Source: Kiritimatiellia bacterium | GTDB taxonomy: Bacteria; Verrucomicrobiota; Kiritimatiellia; RFP12; UBA1067 | DNA length: 8,745 bases | Reading direction: 5' to 3' | NCBI GenBank assembly: GCA_016302985.1 | Contig: JAEDMN010000137.1 | Location: 1 to 8,745, forward strand | In this document: one piece after another, positions 1-6,660 of the stretch | Layout of the letters: each line of letters begins with the position of its first letter | Numbering within the stretch: position 1 is the first letter of the stretch | Notes under the pieces: model-generated | Told to the model about the DNA's origin: nothing | What the model saw: the letters and a program-made list of their open reading frames with translations, nothing else | Databases searched by the model: none | Position numbers and translations under genes: made by a program

Positions 1-1746
1 GCGGGACGTGCGGGCTGGATACTTTGGGCGGCTGCGGTGGCGGTGGCGCCGGCGTGCGGCGCGACGGCGACGCCGCCACTCTGGCCGGGGAACGGGCTCA
101 ACGAAGGGCGGCTGGTGGCGTTCCCCGAACAGCTGCCGCGCCAGCGCTCCACGCTGGGGGCGCGCCCCCGGTGCGGGTCCTACAACAACGTGGAGCTCGC
201 GATCCCCGGCGTCGTGACGACGCGCGACACGGCGCTCGGGGACTTCATGAAGACGCTGCGCGGCACGATCGACGCGGGGCGGCAGCTCGTCTTCGTGGAC
301 GGGCGCAAGCTCGCGTGCAACCTCAACTGGATCCGCGACCACGTCCACATCATGAAGGCCCAGCGGCACTGGGGGTACGACCTCACGAGCTTCCTCGACT
401 TCATCCTCGACACGCAGCGCGCGGACGGGCAGTTCTACGAGCTCGTCAAGCAGCTCGACGACCGCCACTGGAGCTTCGTGCCGTCCGACTGCGTGCGGTT
501 CTACCCGCCCGACTACATGGCCCTCGTCCGCCTGGAGATCGAGGCGGACGTGGAGTACCTCGTCGTGGAGGGCGCCACCTACCGCTACAAGGCGACGGGC
601 GACGACGCCTGGCTCGCGCGCGCCCTCCCGCGCCTCGAAAAGGCGATCGACTACATGACCTCCGACCCGAAGCGCTGGGACGCCGCGCACGGCCTCGTGA
701 AGCGCGGCTACACGATCGACACGTGGGACTTCACCTTCGACCCCGCCTCCTCCACGAACCGCGTCCTCACGCCCGCAACGCCCCAGGCGATCATGCACGG
801 CGACAACTCCGGCGTCTACCAGGCGATGGCGCAGCTCGCGTGGCTGAACGGCCGCCTCGGGCGCACGGCGAAGGCGGCCGCCTGGCGCGCGCGGGCGGAC
901 GCCCTCAAGGCCGCGATGTACAAGCACCTCTGGAACGGCCGCTTCTTCTTCCACCAGCTGCCGCTCAACGTGCCGCCCGTCGACGCGCACGAGCGCGAAC
1001 GCCTCTCGCTCTCCGCCGCCTACGACATGAACCGCGGCCTCATGCCGGTCGCCGACTGCCGCAGGACCATCGAGGAATACCGCGCGCGCCGCCGGACGAC
1101 GAACTGCTTCGCCGAGTGGTTCACGGTCGATCCGCCCTACACGCCCGCCTTCGGCCGCCACCCGAAGGGCGAGTACGTGAACGGCGCCGTGTGCCCGTTC
1201 ACGGCGGGCGAGCTCGCCAAGGCGGCGTTCGAGAACGGCTATGAGGCCTACGGCTGGGACATCCTCGTGCGCATGAAGGAGATGGCCGCGCGCGACGGCG
1301 GCGTCTACTTCCTCTACGGCGCGCAGGACCGGAAGCCGCAGGGGCGCGGCCCGAGCGCGTGGGGCGCGGCGAGCCTCCTCTCGGCCGTGGACGAGGGTCT
1401 TGCGGGCATCGTGGACGCGGGCGTCGCGTACGACGCGATCCGCTTCTCGCCGCGCTGGCCCGTCACGGACTATACGCAGGTGCGCTACTTCACGGGCTAC
1501 GAGGTGTCGGGCGCGATCGTGGACTGCCAGTACGTCCTGCGCGCGAACGGCCTGCGCTACCTCCTCCGCTCGCCCGCGCGGCGCGTGGCGGCGCACCTCC
1601 TCCTGCCGCAGGGGAAGACGGCGCGCGCCCTCCGCGTGAACGGCGAGGCGCGTCCGTTCACGGTCTCGCGCATCGGCGACTCCGCCTACGTGGACGCCGT
1701 GGTTGAAGACCTCTCCGGCGTCTGCGACCTCGAAGTGCTGTTCTGA
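1..1746 (+). CDS. Secreted six-hairpin-type glycoside hydrolase, 5'-partial
   Basis: The frame is open from the first base and 581 codons are visible before the TGA at 1744-1746. The first ~23 codons look like the end of a signal peptide: an Arg, then a hydrophobic stretch (WILWAAAVAVAPAC), then small residues ending GATA before TPP. The only in-frame start candidate is GTG at 37, which would cut this hydrophobic stretch in half, so the true start is probably left of the window. The Cys at codon 19 makes a lipoprotein possible, but the lipobox is poor. The rest resembles the (alpha/alpha)6 six-hairpin glycosidase superfamily (glycogen-debranching, GH63- and GH78-like enzymes): NWIRDH at 325-342 followed by a Trp-Gly-Tyr-Asp helix, GYTIDTWDF near 709-735, HGDNSGVYQ near 799-825, FAEWF near 1111-1125 and NGAVCPFTAGE near 1180-1212. 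A beta-rich C-terminal part (~1440-1746) may be a small sandwich domain. Substrate and exact GH family are not recognised. Catalytic acids may be among the Asp/Glu residues in these motifs, but this is not established. Confidence 0.75.
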   Translation, partial: AGRAGWILWAAAVAVAPACGATATPPLWPGNGLNEGRLVAFPEQLPRQRSTLGARPRCGSYNNVELAIPGVVTTRDTALGDFMKTLRGTIDAGRQLVFVDGRKLACNLNWIRDHVHIMKAQRHWGYDLTSFLDFILDTQRADGQFYELVKQLDDRHWSFVPSDCVRFYPPDYMALVRLEIEADVEYLVVEGATYRYKATGDDAWLARALPRLEKAIDYMTSDPKRWDAAHGLVKRGYTIDTWDFTFDPASSTNRVLTPATPQAIMHGDNSGVYQAMAQLAWLNGRLGRTAKAAAWRARADALKAAMYKHLWNGRFFFHQLPLNVPPVDAHERERLSLSAAYDMNRGLMPVADCRRTIEEYRARRRTTNCFAEWFTVDPPYTPAFGRHPKGEYVNGAVCPFTAGELAKAAFENGYEAYGWDILVRMKEMAARDGGVYFLYGAQDRKPQGRGPSAWGAASLLSAVDEGLAGIVDAGVAYDAIRFSPRWPVTDYTQVRYFTGYEVSGAIVDCQYVLRANGLRYLLRSPARRVAAHLLLPQGKTARALRVNGEARPFTVSRIGDSAYVDAVVEDLSGVCDLEVLF

Positions 1747-1762
1747 GCCGTTCGAAGACGGC
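1747..1762 (+). terminator. Weak hairpin after the glycosidase gene, possible terminator
   Basis: GCCGT at 1747-1751 pairs perfectly with ACGGC at 1758-1762 around a six-base loop, directly after the TGA. Only a CCCTTT stretch follows, with a looser T-rich run (TTCTTTT) near 1780-1786. The stem is short and there is no proper U-tract, so this may or may not end the upstream transcript. Confidence 0.25.
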
Positions 1763-1790
1763 GCCCTTTGCACCGGACATTCTTTTAACA

Positions 1791-1818
1791 AACATTTGAC
1801 ATCCCCTTAACATTTGCC
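1791..1818 (+). repeat. Short direct repeat AACATTTG(A/C)C upstream of dprA
   Basis: AACATTTGAC at 1791-1800 recurs as AACATTTGCC at 1809-1818, nine of ten bases identical with an 18-base period. Each is also preceded by or includes TTAACA (1785-1790 and 1807-1812). The copies lie in an AT-rich island within very GC-rich surroundings, just before the putative dprA promoter. The first copy also contains most of a consensus-like TTGACA (1796-1801). They could form an operator or upstream promoter element, or be chance in a low-complexity AT stretch. Confidence 0.35.
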
Positions 1819-1838
1819 TCGCGATTTTCTGCTATCCT
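1796..1838 (+). promoter_or_regulatory. Putative dprA promoter with extended -10
   Basis: TGC followed by TATCCT (1830-1838) forms an extended -10, predicting transcription from about 1845 and a leader of roughly 20 bases before the dprA ATG. The perfect TTGACA at 1796-1801 is 31 bases from this hexamer, too far to be its -35, and nothing resembling a -10 lies 16-18 bases after it. TTAACA at 1807-1812, with a 20-base gap, is a weak -35 candidate. The TGCTAT core is shared with the promoter before the gene at 6661. Confidence 0.45.
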
Positions 1839-1864
1839 ACTTCAGTCGGGACAAGAAGGACCCC

Positions 1865-2986
1865 ATGACTGAACGAGAAGCCAGAATCGCATTCAACATG
1901 ATCCCCACGGTTGGCGCCGTGGCGGTGGACCGCCTGGCCCGCGCGGCGGGCGGGAGCGTGGCCGAGGCCTATGCGCGCTTCCCCGAGAAGCGCGACTGGG
2001 AGGGCCGCGAGCCGGCCTGGGAGCGCGAGCTCGAGCAGGCCGCGAAATCCAACGTGCGCATCCTCACCGCGGAGGACGACGACTATCCGCCCCTCCTGCT
2101 GGAGATCGCCTCGCCGCCGCTCGCGCTGTACGTCGTCGGCGAAGTGTCCGCGCTCTCCCGCGCGGCGGTCGCGCTCATCGGCACGCGCGGCGCGACGGCC
2201 TACGGGCGCGACACGGCGGAGAAGTTCGCGTGCGGGCTTGCGCAGCGCGGCTGGTGCGTGCTCTCCGGGCTTGCGCGCGGCGTCGACACGGCCGCGCACC
2301 GGGGCGCGCTGGTCGGGGGCGGGGTCACCGTCGGGGTGCTCGGGGGCGCGCTCGACCGCTTCTACCCCGAGGAGAACCGGGGCCTCGCGCGCGAAATGGT
2401 CGAGAAGGGCGGCTGCGTGGCGAGCGAGTTCCCGTTCGGCCGCGCGCCGGACCCGCAGACCTTTCCGCAGCGCAACCGCGTCGTCGCGGGACTCTCCCGC
2501 GGCGTGGTGGCGGTGGAATGCCCCGCGCACAGCGGCACGCTCATCACCTGCATGCGCGCCGCCGAGCAGGGGCGCGCCGTGATGGCCGTGCCGGGACGGA
2601 TCGACTGCCGGAACTCGGACGGCTGCCTGCGGCTCATCCGGGACGGCGCCCGGATGGTGACCTGCGTCGACGACGTCGTCGAGGAGCTTTCGTCCCTGCC
2701 CGAGCTCGCACGCCCGGCCTCTGGCGGAACCGCCGCCGCCGCGCCGTCCGAGACCGCCGGGAAGGCGGTGCGCAAACCGCCGCCGGCTCCTCCCGAGGCG
2801 AAGATCTCCGCGGACGAGGCGGCCGTGCTCCGGTGCGTTCCGGAGGAGGGCGTCGGGGCCGACGCGGTGGTGCGCGCGACGGGTTTCGGGGCCGCGCGCG
2901 TGAACGCGCTCCTGATGGGCCTGCGCCTCAAGGGACGCCTTTTATTCCTGCCCGGAAACCGCGTCGCGACGCGGAAAACTTTCTGA
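1865..2986 (+). CDS. dprA: DNA-processing protein DprA (Smf), RecA loader
   Basis: The product is 373 residues, normal for DprA. In this family DprA binds incoming single-stranded DNA in the cytoplasm during natural transformation and loads RecA on it. An N-terminal SAM-like helical part is visible (FNMIPTVGAVAVDRLA, residues 10-25). It is followed by the Rossmann-like DprA domain (about 70-275) with ALIGTRGATAYGRD (103-116), LSGLARGVDTAAHRGAL (133-149), GGALDRFYPEEN (160-171), FPQRNRVVAGLSRGVVAVE (200-218), SGTLIT (223-228) and EQGRAVMAVPGR (234-245). An Ala/Pro-rich linker (~282-311) leads to a C-terminal winged-helix domain (~312-373). ATG at 1865 is chosen because AAGGA (1856-1860) precedes it by four bases and the protein begins as the family does; the in-frame TTG at 1814 lies upstream of the predicted -10. 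Its position before topA matches a widely conserved gene order. Many non-competent bacteria also keep dprA, so competence is not proven. Confidence 0.95.
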   Translation: MTEREARIAFNMIPTVGAVAVDRLARAAGGSVAEAYARFPEKRDWEGREPAWERELEQAAKSNVRILTAEDDDYPPLLLEIASPPLALYVVGEVSALSRAAVALIGTRGATAYGRDTAEKFACGLAQRGWCVLSGLARGVDTAAHRGALVGGGVTVGVLGGALDRFYPEENRGLAREMVEKGGCVASEFPFGRAPDPQTFPQRNRVVAGLSRGVVAVECPAHSGTLITCMRAAEQGRAVMAVPGRIDCRNSDGCLRLIRDGARMVTCVDDVVEELSSLPELARPASGGTAAAAPSETAGKAVRKPPPAPPEAKISADEAAVLRCVPEEGVGADAVVRATGFGAARVNALLMGLRLKGRLLFLPGNRVATRKTF

Positions 2987-2993
2987 CTTTGGG

Positions 2994-3012
2994 GATGGAT
3001 TTTTCATCCGTC
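2994..3012 (+). other. Hairpin between dprA and topA
   Basis: GATGGAT (2994-3000) can pair with ATCCGTC (3006-3012) around a TTTTC loop: seven pairs including one G-U. The T-run is in the loop rather than after the stem, so this is a poor intrinsic terminator. It could partly attenuate dprA read-through or be a processing site in a dprA-topA-xer transcript. No convincing separate topA promoter is seen; TAAACT/TATGCG around 3019-3029 are weak -10-like hexamers. Confidence 0.3.
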
Positions 3013-3040
3013 ATTTCGTAAACTATGCGCCGAATTTTCA

Positions 3041-3061
3041 GAAGGACATGTGAAATAGATG
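3041..3061 (+). promoter_or_regulatory. topA translation start region with minimal upstream frame
   Basis: A good Shine-Dalgarno GAAGGA sits at 3041-3046, twelve bases before the topA ATG at 3059, which is longer than usual. Between them, in the topA frame, lies GTG-AAA-TAG (3050-3058), whose stop directly abuts the ATG. The in-frame TAG fixes ATG 3059 as the first usable topA start. An overlapping ATG-TGA is present at 3048-3053. Whether the two-codon frame is ever translated is unknown. Confidence 0.5.
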
Positions 3062-5647
3062 AGCAACAAGCTATTGATTGTGGAGTCTCCCGCGAAGGCG
3101 AAGACGATTGGGAAGTATCTGGGCGGCGAGTTCACCGTGAAGTCGTCCGTGGGGCATATCCGCGACCTGCCCAAGAAGGGCCTTTCGATCAAGATCGCCC
3201 CCGAGGCCGGCAAGGAGGGGAGCTGGACCTTCGTGCCGAGCTACGAGGTCTCGGCGGACAAGAAGAAGATCGTCGACGAGCTCCGCAAGGCCGCGAAGGC
3301 CGCGGACGAAATCTATCTCGCGCCCGATCCGGACCGCGAAGGGGAGGCCATCGCGTGGCACCTCGGCGAGGTGCTCGCCGACGTGACGAAGGGCAAGCCG
3401 GTCCACCGCGTCACCTACAACGAGATCACGAAGAACGCCGTCCTCGCGGCGGTCGCGCAGCCGGGCGAAGTCAACCTCGCGCGCGTCGACGCGCAGCAGG
3501 CCCGCCGCATCCTCGACCGCCTGGTCGGCTTCAAGGTCTCGCCGCTTCTCTGGAAGAACCTCCAGTACGGCTACTCGCTCAGCGCGGGCCGCGTGCAGAG
3601 CGTGGCGCTGCGCCTGCTCGTCGAGCGCGAGCGCGAAATCGCCGCGTTCACCCCCGTCGCCTACTGGATCCTCGGCGTCGAGGCCGCCAAGGGCGCCAAG
3701 GAGCCGTCGTTCATCGCCAAGCTCTCGCGCATCGACGGCGAGAAGCCCGACGTCTCCAGCCTGGAACAGGCCGCCACGTACGTGGACGACCTGGACGGCT
3801 CCGCGCTGCGCGTCGCCTCGGTGAAGACGCTCCCGAAGACGCGCCACCCCTATCCGCCGTTCACGACGTCGACGCTGCAGCAGGCCGCCTCGAGCGTGTG
3901 CGGCTTCTCCCCGCACCGCACGATGTCGATCGCGCAGAAGCTCTACGAGGCCGGTCTGATCACCTACATGCGTACGGACAGCGTGAACATCGCCGCCGTC
4001 GCGCGCGAGGCGGCCCGTCGCCAGATCGCGGCGGACTTCGGCGACGCGTTCGTCCCCGAGAAGCCGAACGTCTACAAGTCCAAGGCCGGCGCGCAGGAGG
4101 CGCACGAGGCGATCCGCCCGACGGACGTCGCGAAGCGCCCGGGCACGCTGGACCTCGACGCCGCCTCGGCGAAGCTCTACGACCTCGTCTGGCGCCGCTT
4201 CATGGCCTCCCAGATGTCCGACGCGCGCCTGCTGCAGAAGACGGTCGGCATCTCCGCCGAGAAGGAGGGCATCCGCCACTCCTACCTCTTCACGGCGTCG
4301 ACCACGGCCGTCGACTTCGAGGGCTTCCTCGCGGTGATGAAGGTCTCCACGGCGAAGAAGGGCAAGGAGGACGCCGACGAGGAGAGCGACGAGGTCAAGT
4401 CCCTGCCGCCGCTCGCCGAAGGCGACACCCTCCTCCCGCGGCGCTGGCTCTCGGACCGCAAGGAGACGAAGCCGCCGGCCCGCTTCAGCGAAGCCTCGCT
4501 CGTCAAGGCGCTCGAGGAGAACGGCGTCGGCCGTCCGTCCACGTACGCGCAGACGATCGAGGTGCTCGTCGACCGCCATTACGCGTCGCGCGAGGCGCGC
4601 CAGCTCGTCCCGTCGCAGCGCGGCATGGACGTGAACGACTGGCTGGTGAAGAAGCTCGAGCCCCTGTTCAACGTCGGCTACACCGCCCAGATGGAGGACG
4701 CCCTCGACAAGGTCGAGGACGGCCAGGTGAAGGGCGACGGCATGCTCTCCGACTTCTACCGCAAGTTCAACGCGTGGATGGAGGCCGCCAAGGAACCGCC
4801 GCCCCCGCGGGACAAGTTCGACCAGCTCTTCGCGCTCCTGGACGAGGTCCGCGAATGGAAGCCCGCCGTCAAGAACGGCAACCGCACGTACGACGACCAC
4901 GGTTTCGTCGAGTCCGTCCGCAAGCAGCTCGCCGAGGACAAGCTCGCGACGACCGACCGCCAGCTGCAGGCCCTCGTCAAGCTCGCGATCGCCTACCGCG
5001 AGCAGATCCCGGACGCGGAGCTGCGCCTGGTCGACCTGGGCTACGGCCCGGAGCTCGACCGCGTGAAGAACTCGCCTTCGGACGACCTCGTGAAGTGGTG
5101 CTTCCAGACGATCGACCGCATCGGAGGGCTCACGAAGAACCCGTTCCTCAATTCGCTGCGCGAACAGGTCGACCGCGGCCGCCTGCTCTCGCAGAAGCAG
5201 TTCCAGATCCTCGCCCGCAGCATCTGCGAGAACGCCGGCGCGCTCGAGGACGCGGAGGACGTCCGCCGCCGCCTCGCGCCGTACGTTCCGGGCGGCTTCG
5301 AGGTCGCGCCCGTCGACCCGGCCGTGCCGGAGCTGCTGAAGCTGCTCGAGACGGTGACGGAGTGGAAGGAGCCCGTCCGTCGCGGACGCCGCACGTACAA
5401 CGACCAGGAGTTCGTCTCCTCGCTGCGCGACCAGTACGCCCGCCGCAGCTCGCTCTCGCCCCGCCAGGTGACCGCGCTGCGCCGCGTCTGCGTCAACTAC
5501 AAGGCGCAGATTCCGACGTTCGAGGAGGTCGCCGGCCGACTCGGCCTGCGCGAGTTGCCGCAGCGCGAGAAGGCCGGCGACGCGGAGAAGGACGCCAAGG
5601 CGGCGGCGCGCGCCGAGCGCCGGACACGCAAGACGCGGGGGTCGTGA
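3059..5647 (+). CDS. topA: DNA topoisomerase I (type IA) with unusual C-terminus
   Basis: The 862-residue product relaxes negatively supercoiled DNA by passing one strand through a transient break, forming a 5'-phosphotyrosyl link. The Toprim domain occupies roughly residues 3-125, with IVESPAKAKTI at the start (Glu9, Lys13) and the metal-binding PDPDREGE (Asp90, Asp92, Glu94). The active-site Tyr303 lies in LITYMRTDS, with Arg305 matching the family's conserved Arg. VDAQQARRILDRLVGFKVSP (143-162), SAGRVQSVALRLLV (175-188), AHEAIRPTD (348-356) and NGVGRPSTYA (488-497) are all typical. The core ends near residue 580. Family members such as the E. coli enzyme normally carry C-terminal zinc ribbons, but no Cys-x-x-Cys pair exists anywhere here. 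Instead, three related ~70-residue modules fill residues 586-830, followed by a basic Lys/Arg/Ala tail. The gene overlaps the recombinase gene downstream by four bases. Identity is secure; the role of the C-terminal modules, probably DNA or protein binding, is inference. Confidence 0.97.
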   Translation: MSNKLLIVESPAKAKTIGKYLGGEFTVKSSVGHIRDLPKKGLSIKIAPEAGKEGSWTFVPSYEVSADKKKIVDELRKAAKAADEIYLAPDPDREGEAIAWHLGEVLADVTKGKPVHRVTYNEITKNAVLAAVAQPGEVNLARVDAQQARRILDRLVGFKVSPLLWKNLQYGYSLSAGRVQSVALRLLVEREREIAAFTPVAYWILGVEAAKGAKEPSFIAKLSRIDGEKPDVSSLEQAATYVDDLDGSALRVASVKTLPKTRHPYPPFTTSTLQQAASSVCGFSPHRTMSIAQKLYEAGLITYMRTDSVNIAAVAREAARRQIAADFGDAFVPEKPNVYKSKAGAQEAHEAIRPTDVAKRPGTLDLDAASAKLYDLVWRRFMASQMSDARLLQKTVGISAEKEGIRHSYLFTASTTAVDFEGFLAVMKVSTAKKGKEDADEESDEVKSLPPLAEGDTLLPRRWLSDRKETKPPARFSEASLVKALEENGVGRPSTYAQTIEVLVDRHYASREARQLVPSQRGMDVNDWLVKKLEPLFNVGYTAQMEDALDKVEDGQVKGDGMLSDFYRKFNAWMEAAKEPPPPRDKFDQLFALLDEVREWKPAVKNGNRTYDDHGFVESVRKQLAEDKLATTDRQLQALVKLAIAYREQIPDAELRLVDLGYGPELDRVKNSPSDDLVKWCFQTIDRIGGLTKNPFLNSLREQVDRGRLLSQKQFQILARSICENAGALEDAEDVRRRLAPYVPGGFEVAPVDPAVPELLKLLETVTEWKEPVRRGRRTYNDQEFVSSLRDQYARRSSLSPRQVTALRRVCVNYKAQIPTFEEVAGRLGLRELPQREKAGDAEKDAKAAARAERRTRKTRGS
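4814..5548 (+). repeat. Three protein-level repeats in the TopA C-terminus
   Basis: TopA residues ~586-660, ~675-740 and ~758-830 align with one another. Copies 1 and 3 share EWK-P followed by GNRTYDD or GRRTYND, then F-V-x-S-[VL]-R-x-Q, then TTDRQLQAL or LSPRQVTAL, then Y[RK][EA]QIP. Copy 2 is shorter and more diverged: NPFLNSLREQ, then LLSQKQFQILARSIC. The common plan is a phenylalanine/serine/Arg-Gln helix followed by LS-x-[KR]Q and an Ala/Leu-rich helix. Similar LSxKQ-type segments are, from memory, seen in phage and bacterial proteins of unknown role. Copies are recognisable at protein rather than DNA level, so the duplication is old. Confidence 0.75.
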
Positions 5648-6633
5648 GCGCGCCCGTCACACTTCCCGTGAACCCCGCCGCGCGCGAGGACGCCGCCGTG
5701 CGCGCGTTCCGCGCGCATCTTCTTGCCGAGCGGAACGCCTCCGCGCTGACGGCCGAGGGCTACGAGCAGGACATCGCCCAGTTCGCGGGCGCGGTCTGGG
5801 GCGTCGACGCCGCGCATCCCTTCGACTGGGGCGCGGCGACGGTGGACGACGCGCGGCGCTTCCTCATGCAGTTCGCGATGGACGGCGCCCGCCCCACGAC
5901 GACGCGCCGCAAGCTCGCGTCCCTCCGTTCGTTCTACAAGTTCCTCGCGCGCGAACAGCTGGTCGCCGCGAATCCCTTCGTCGGGCTCCGCGGACCCAAG
6001 CTGCCCAAGCCGCTGCCGAAGGTCCTGTCCGTCCAGGAGATCGACCGCTTCGTCCGGGCCCCGCTGGAGGACCTGCGGCACCGGCGGGCGCAGAAGCTTC
6101 CGACGACGCCCGCCGACGAGTACATCCGCCTGCGCGACGCCGCTGTCTTCGAGACGCTCTACTCCACGGGGTGCCGAATCTCCGAGATCACGCCGCTCGT
6201 CTGGTCCCAGATCGACTTCGGCACGGGCGGCGTCATCGTGACCGGAAAGGGAAGCAAGCAGCGACTCTGCATCCTCGGGAAGCCCGCGCTCAAGGCGCTG
6301 CGGGCGGTCCGCGAAAAGGCCGCCGCCATCTGGCCGGACGGCGGGGCGGAACAGACGTCCCTCTTCCTGAACGAACGCGGCCGTCCCCTGACGCCCCGCG
6401 ACATCGAGCGGCGGATGAAGGTCTGGCTCGCGGCCGCGGACCTGCCGACGGACCTCACGCCCCACAAGCTGCGCCACAGCTTCGCGACGCATCTGCTCGA
6501 CGCCGGCGCGGACCTCCGCAGCGTGCAGGAGATGCTGGGCCATGCCTCCCTGGCGACGACGCAGATCTACACGCACGTCTCGATCGAGCGTCTCAAGGAC
6601 GAGTACATGAAGGCGCACCCCCGCGCCGAATAG
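5644..6633 (+). CDS. xerC: XerC/XerD-type tyrosine recombinase
   Basis: The 329-residue product is a site-specific tyrosine recombinase. Xer proteins resolve chromosome dimers at dif, usually as a XerC-XerD pair coordinated by FtsK. An N-terminal core-binding (SAM-like) domain spans about residues 15-112 (LTAEGYEQDIAQF, TTTRRKLASLRSFYKFL). The catalytic domain carries the complete set: Arg178 (STGCRISEI), Lys202 (GKGSKQR), His274 and Arg277 (HKLRHSF), His300 (LGHAS) and the nucleophile Tyr309 (TQIYTHV). The ending AHPRA is typical of XerC/XerD rather than phage integrases. Compared with the usual ~300 residues, an extra ~20 residues (about 141-160, basic then TTPADEY) lie between the two domains. 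GTG at 5644 is chosen because it forms a GTGA overlap with the topA stop and leaves a normal N-terminus. The position next to topA favours xerC, but XerC and XerD cannot be separated with certainty from sequence alone. Confidence 0.92.
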   Translation: MSAPVTLPVNPAAREDAAVRAFRAHLLAERNASALTAEGYEQDIAQFAGAVWGVDAAHPFDWGAATVDDARRFLMQFAMDGARPTTTRRKLASLRSFYKFLAREQLVAANPFVGLRGPKLPKPLPKVLSVQEIDRFVRAPLEDLRHRRAQKLPTTPADEYIRLRDAAVFETLYSTGCRISEITPLVWSQIDFGTGGVIVTGKGSKQRLCILGKPALKALRAVREKAAAIWPDGGAEQTSLFLNERGRPLTPRDIERRMKVWLAAADLPTDLTPHKLRHSFATHLLDAGADLRSVQEMLGHASLATTQIYTHVSIERLKDEYMKAHPRAE

Positions 6634-6645
6634 CCTCTCGTCTTA

Positions 6646-6654
6646 TGCTATAAT
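6646..6654 (+). promoter_or_regulatory. Extended -10 promoter directly before the beta-helix enzyme gene
   Basis: A perfect TATAAT at 6649-6654 is preceded by TGC, giving an extended -10, in an AT-rich patch between two very GC-rich genes. No -35 is visible at 16-18 bases upstream (the region is the GC-rich end of the recombinase gene). The hexamer ends only six bases before the ATG at 6661, so transcription would begin at or within a base or two of the start codon. No usable ribosome-binding site exists: AGG at 6657-6659 is one base from the ATG. Confidence 0.6.
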
Positions 6655-6660
6655 CTAGGC

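Noticed and set aside
37..39. GTG at 37 as the start of the first gene
   Set aside because: The open frame reaches the window edge and the residues before this GTG are part of a signal-peptide-like hydrophobic run.
1814..1864. In-frame TTG at 1814 as the dprA start, adding 17 residues
   Set aside because: It lies upstream of the putative -10 at 1833-1838, lacks a ribosome-binding site, and the added residues do not match the DprA N-terminus. ATG 1865 has AAGGA just before it.
4356..4395. Short charged low-complexity stretch in TopA (KKGKEDADEESDE) as a frameshift or insertion scar
   Set aside because: The frame and family motifs continue normally on both sides; a charged loop here is compatible with length variation in TopA proteins.
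3071..4900. Long antisense open frame (609 codons) opposite topA
   Set aside because: Composition is Arg/Leu/Val/Gly/Asp-rich, mirrors topA codons on the other strand, has no domain or ribosome-binding site, and is expected at this GC content.
3025..5643. Uninterrupted reading frame running through all of topA in the frame of the recombinase, as if one giant fusion protein
   Set aside because: Its translation over topA is Arg/Pro/Gly-rich with no recognisable domain, while the topA frame is fully conserved. GC-rich codons simply lack stops in other frames. Only the part from GTG 5644 is a real gene.
5644..6633. Recombinase as a sign of an integrated mobile element or integron
   Set aside because: No att-like repeats, cassette sites, tRNA gene or phage genes are seen. 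The XerC/XerD-type ending and overlap with topA indicate a chromosomal housekeeping gene.
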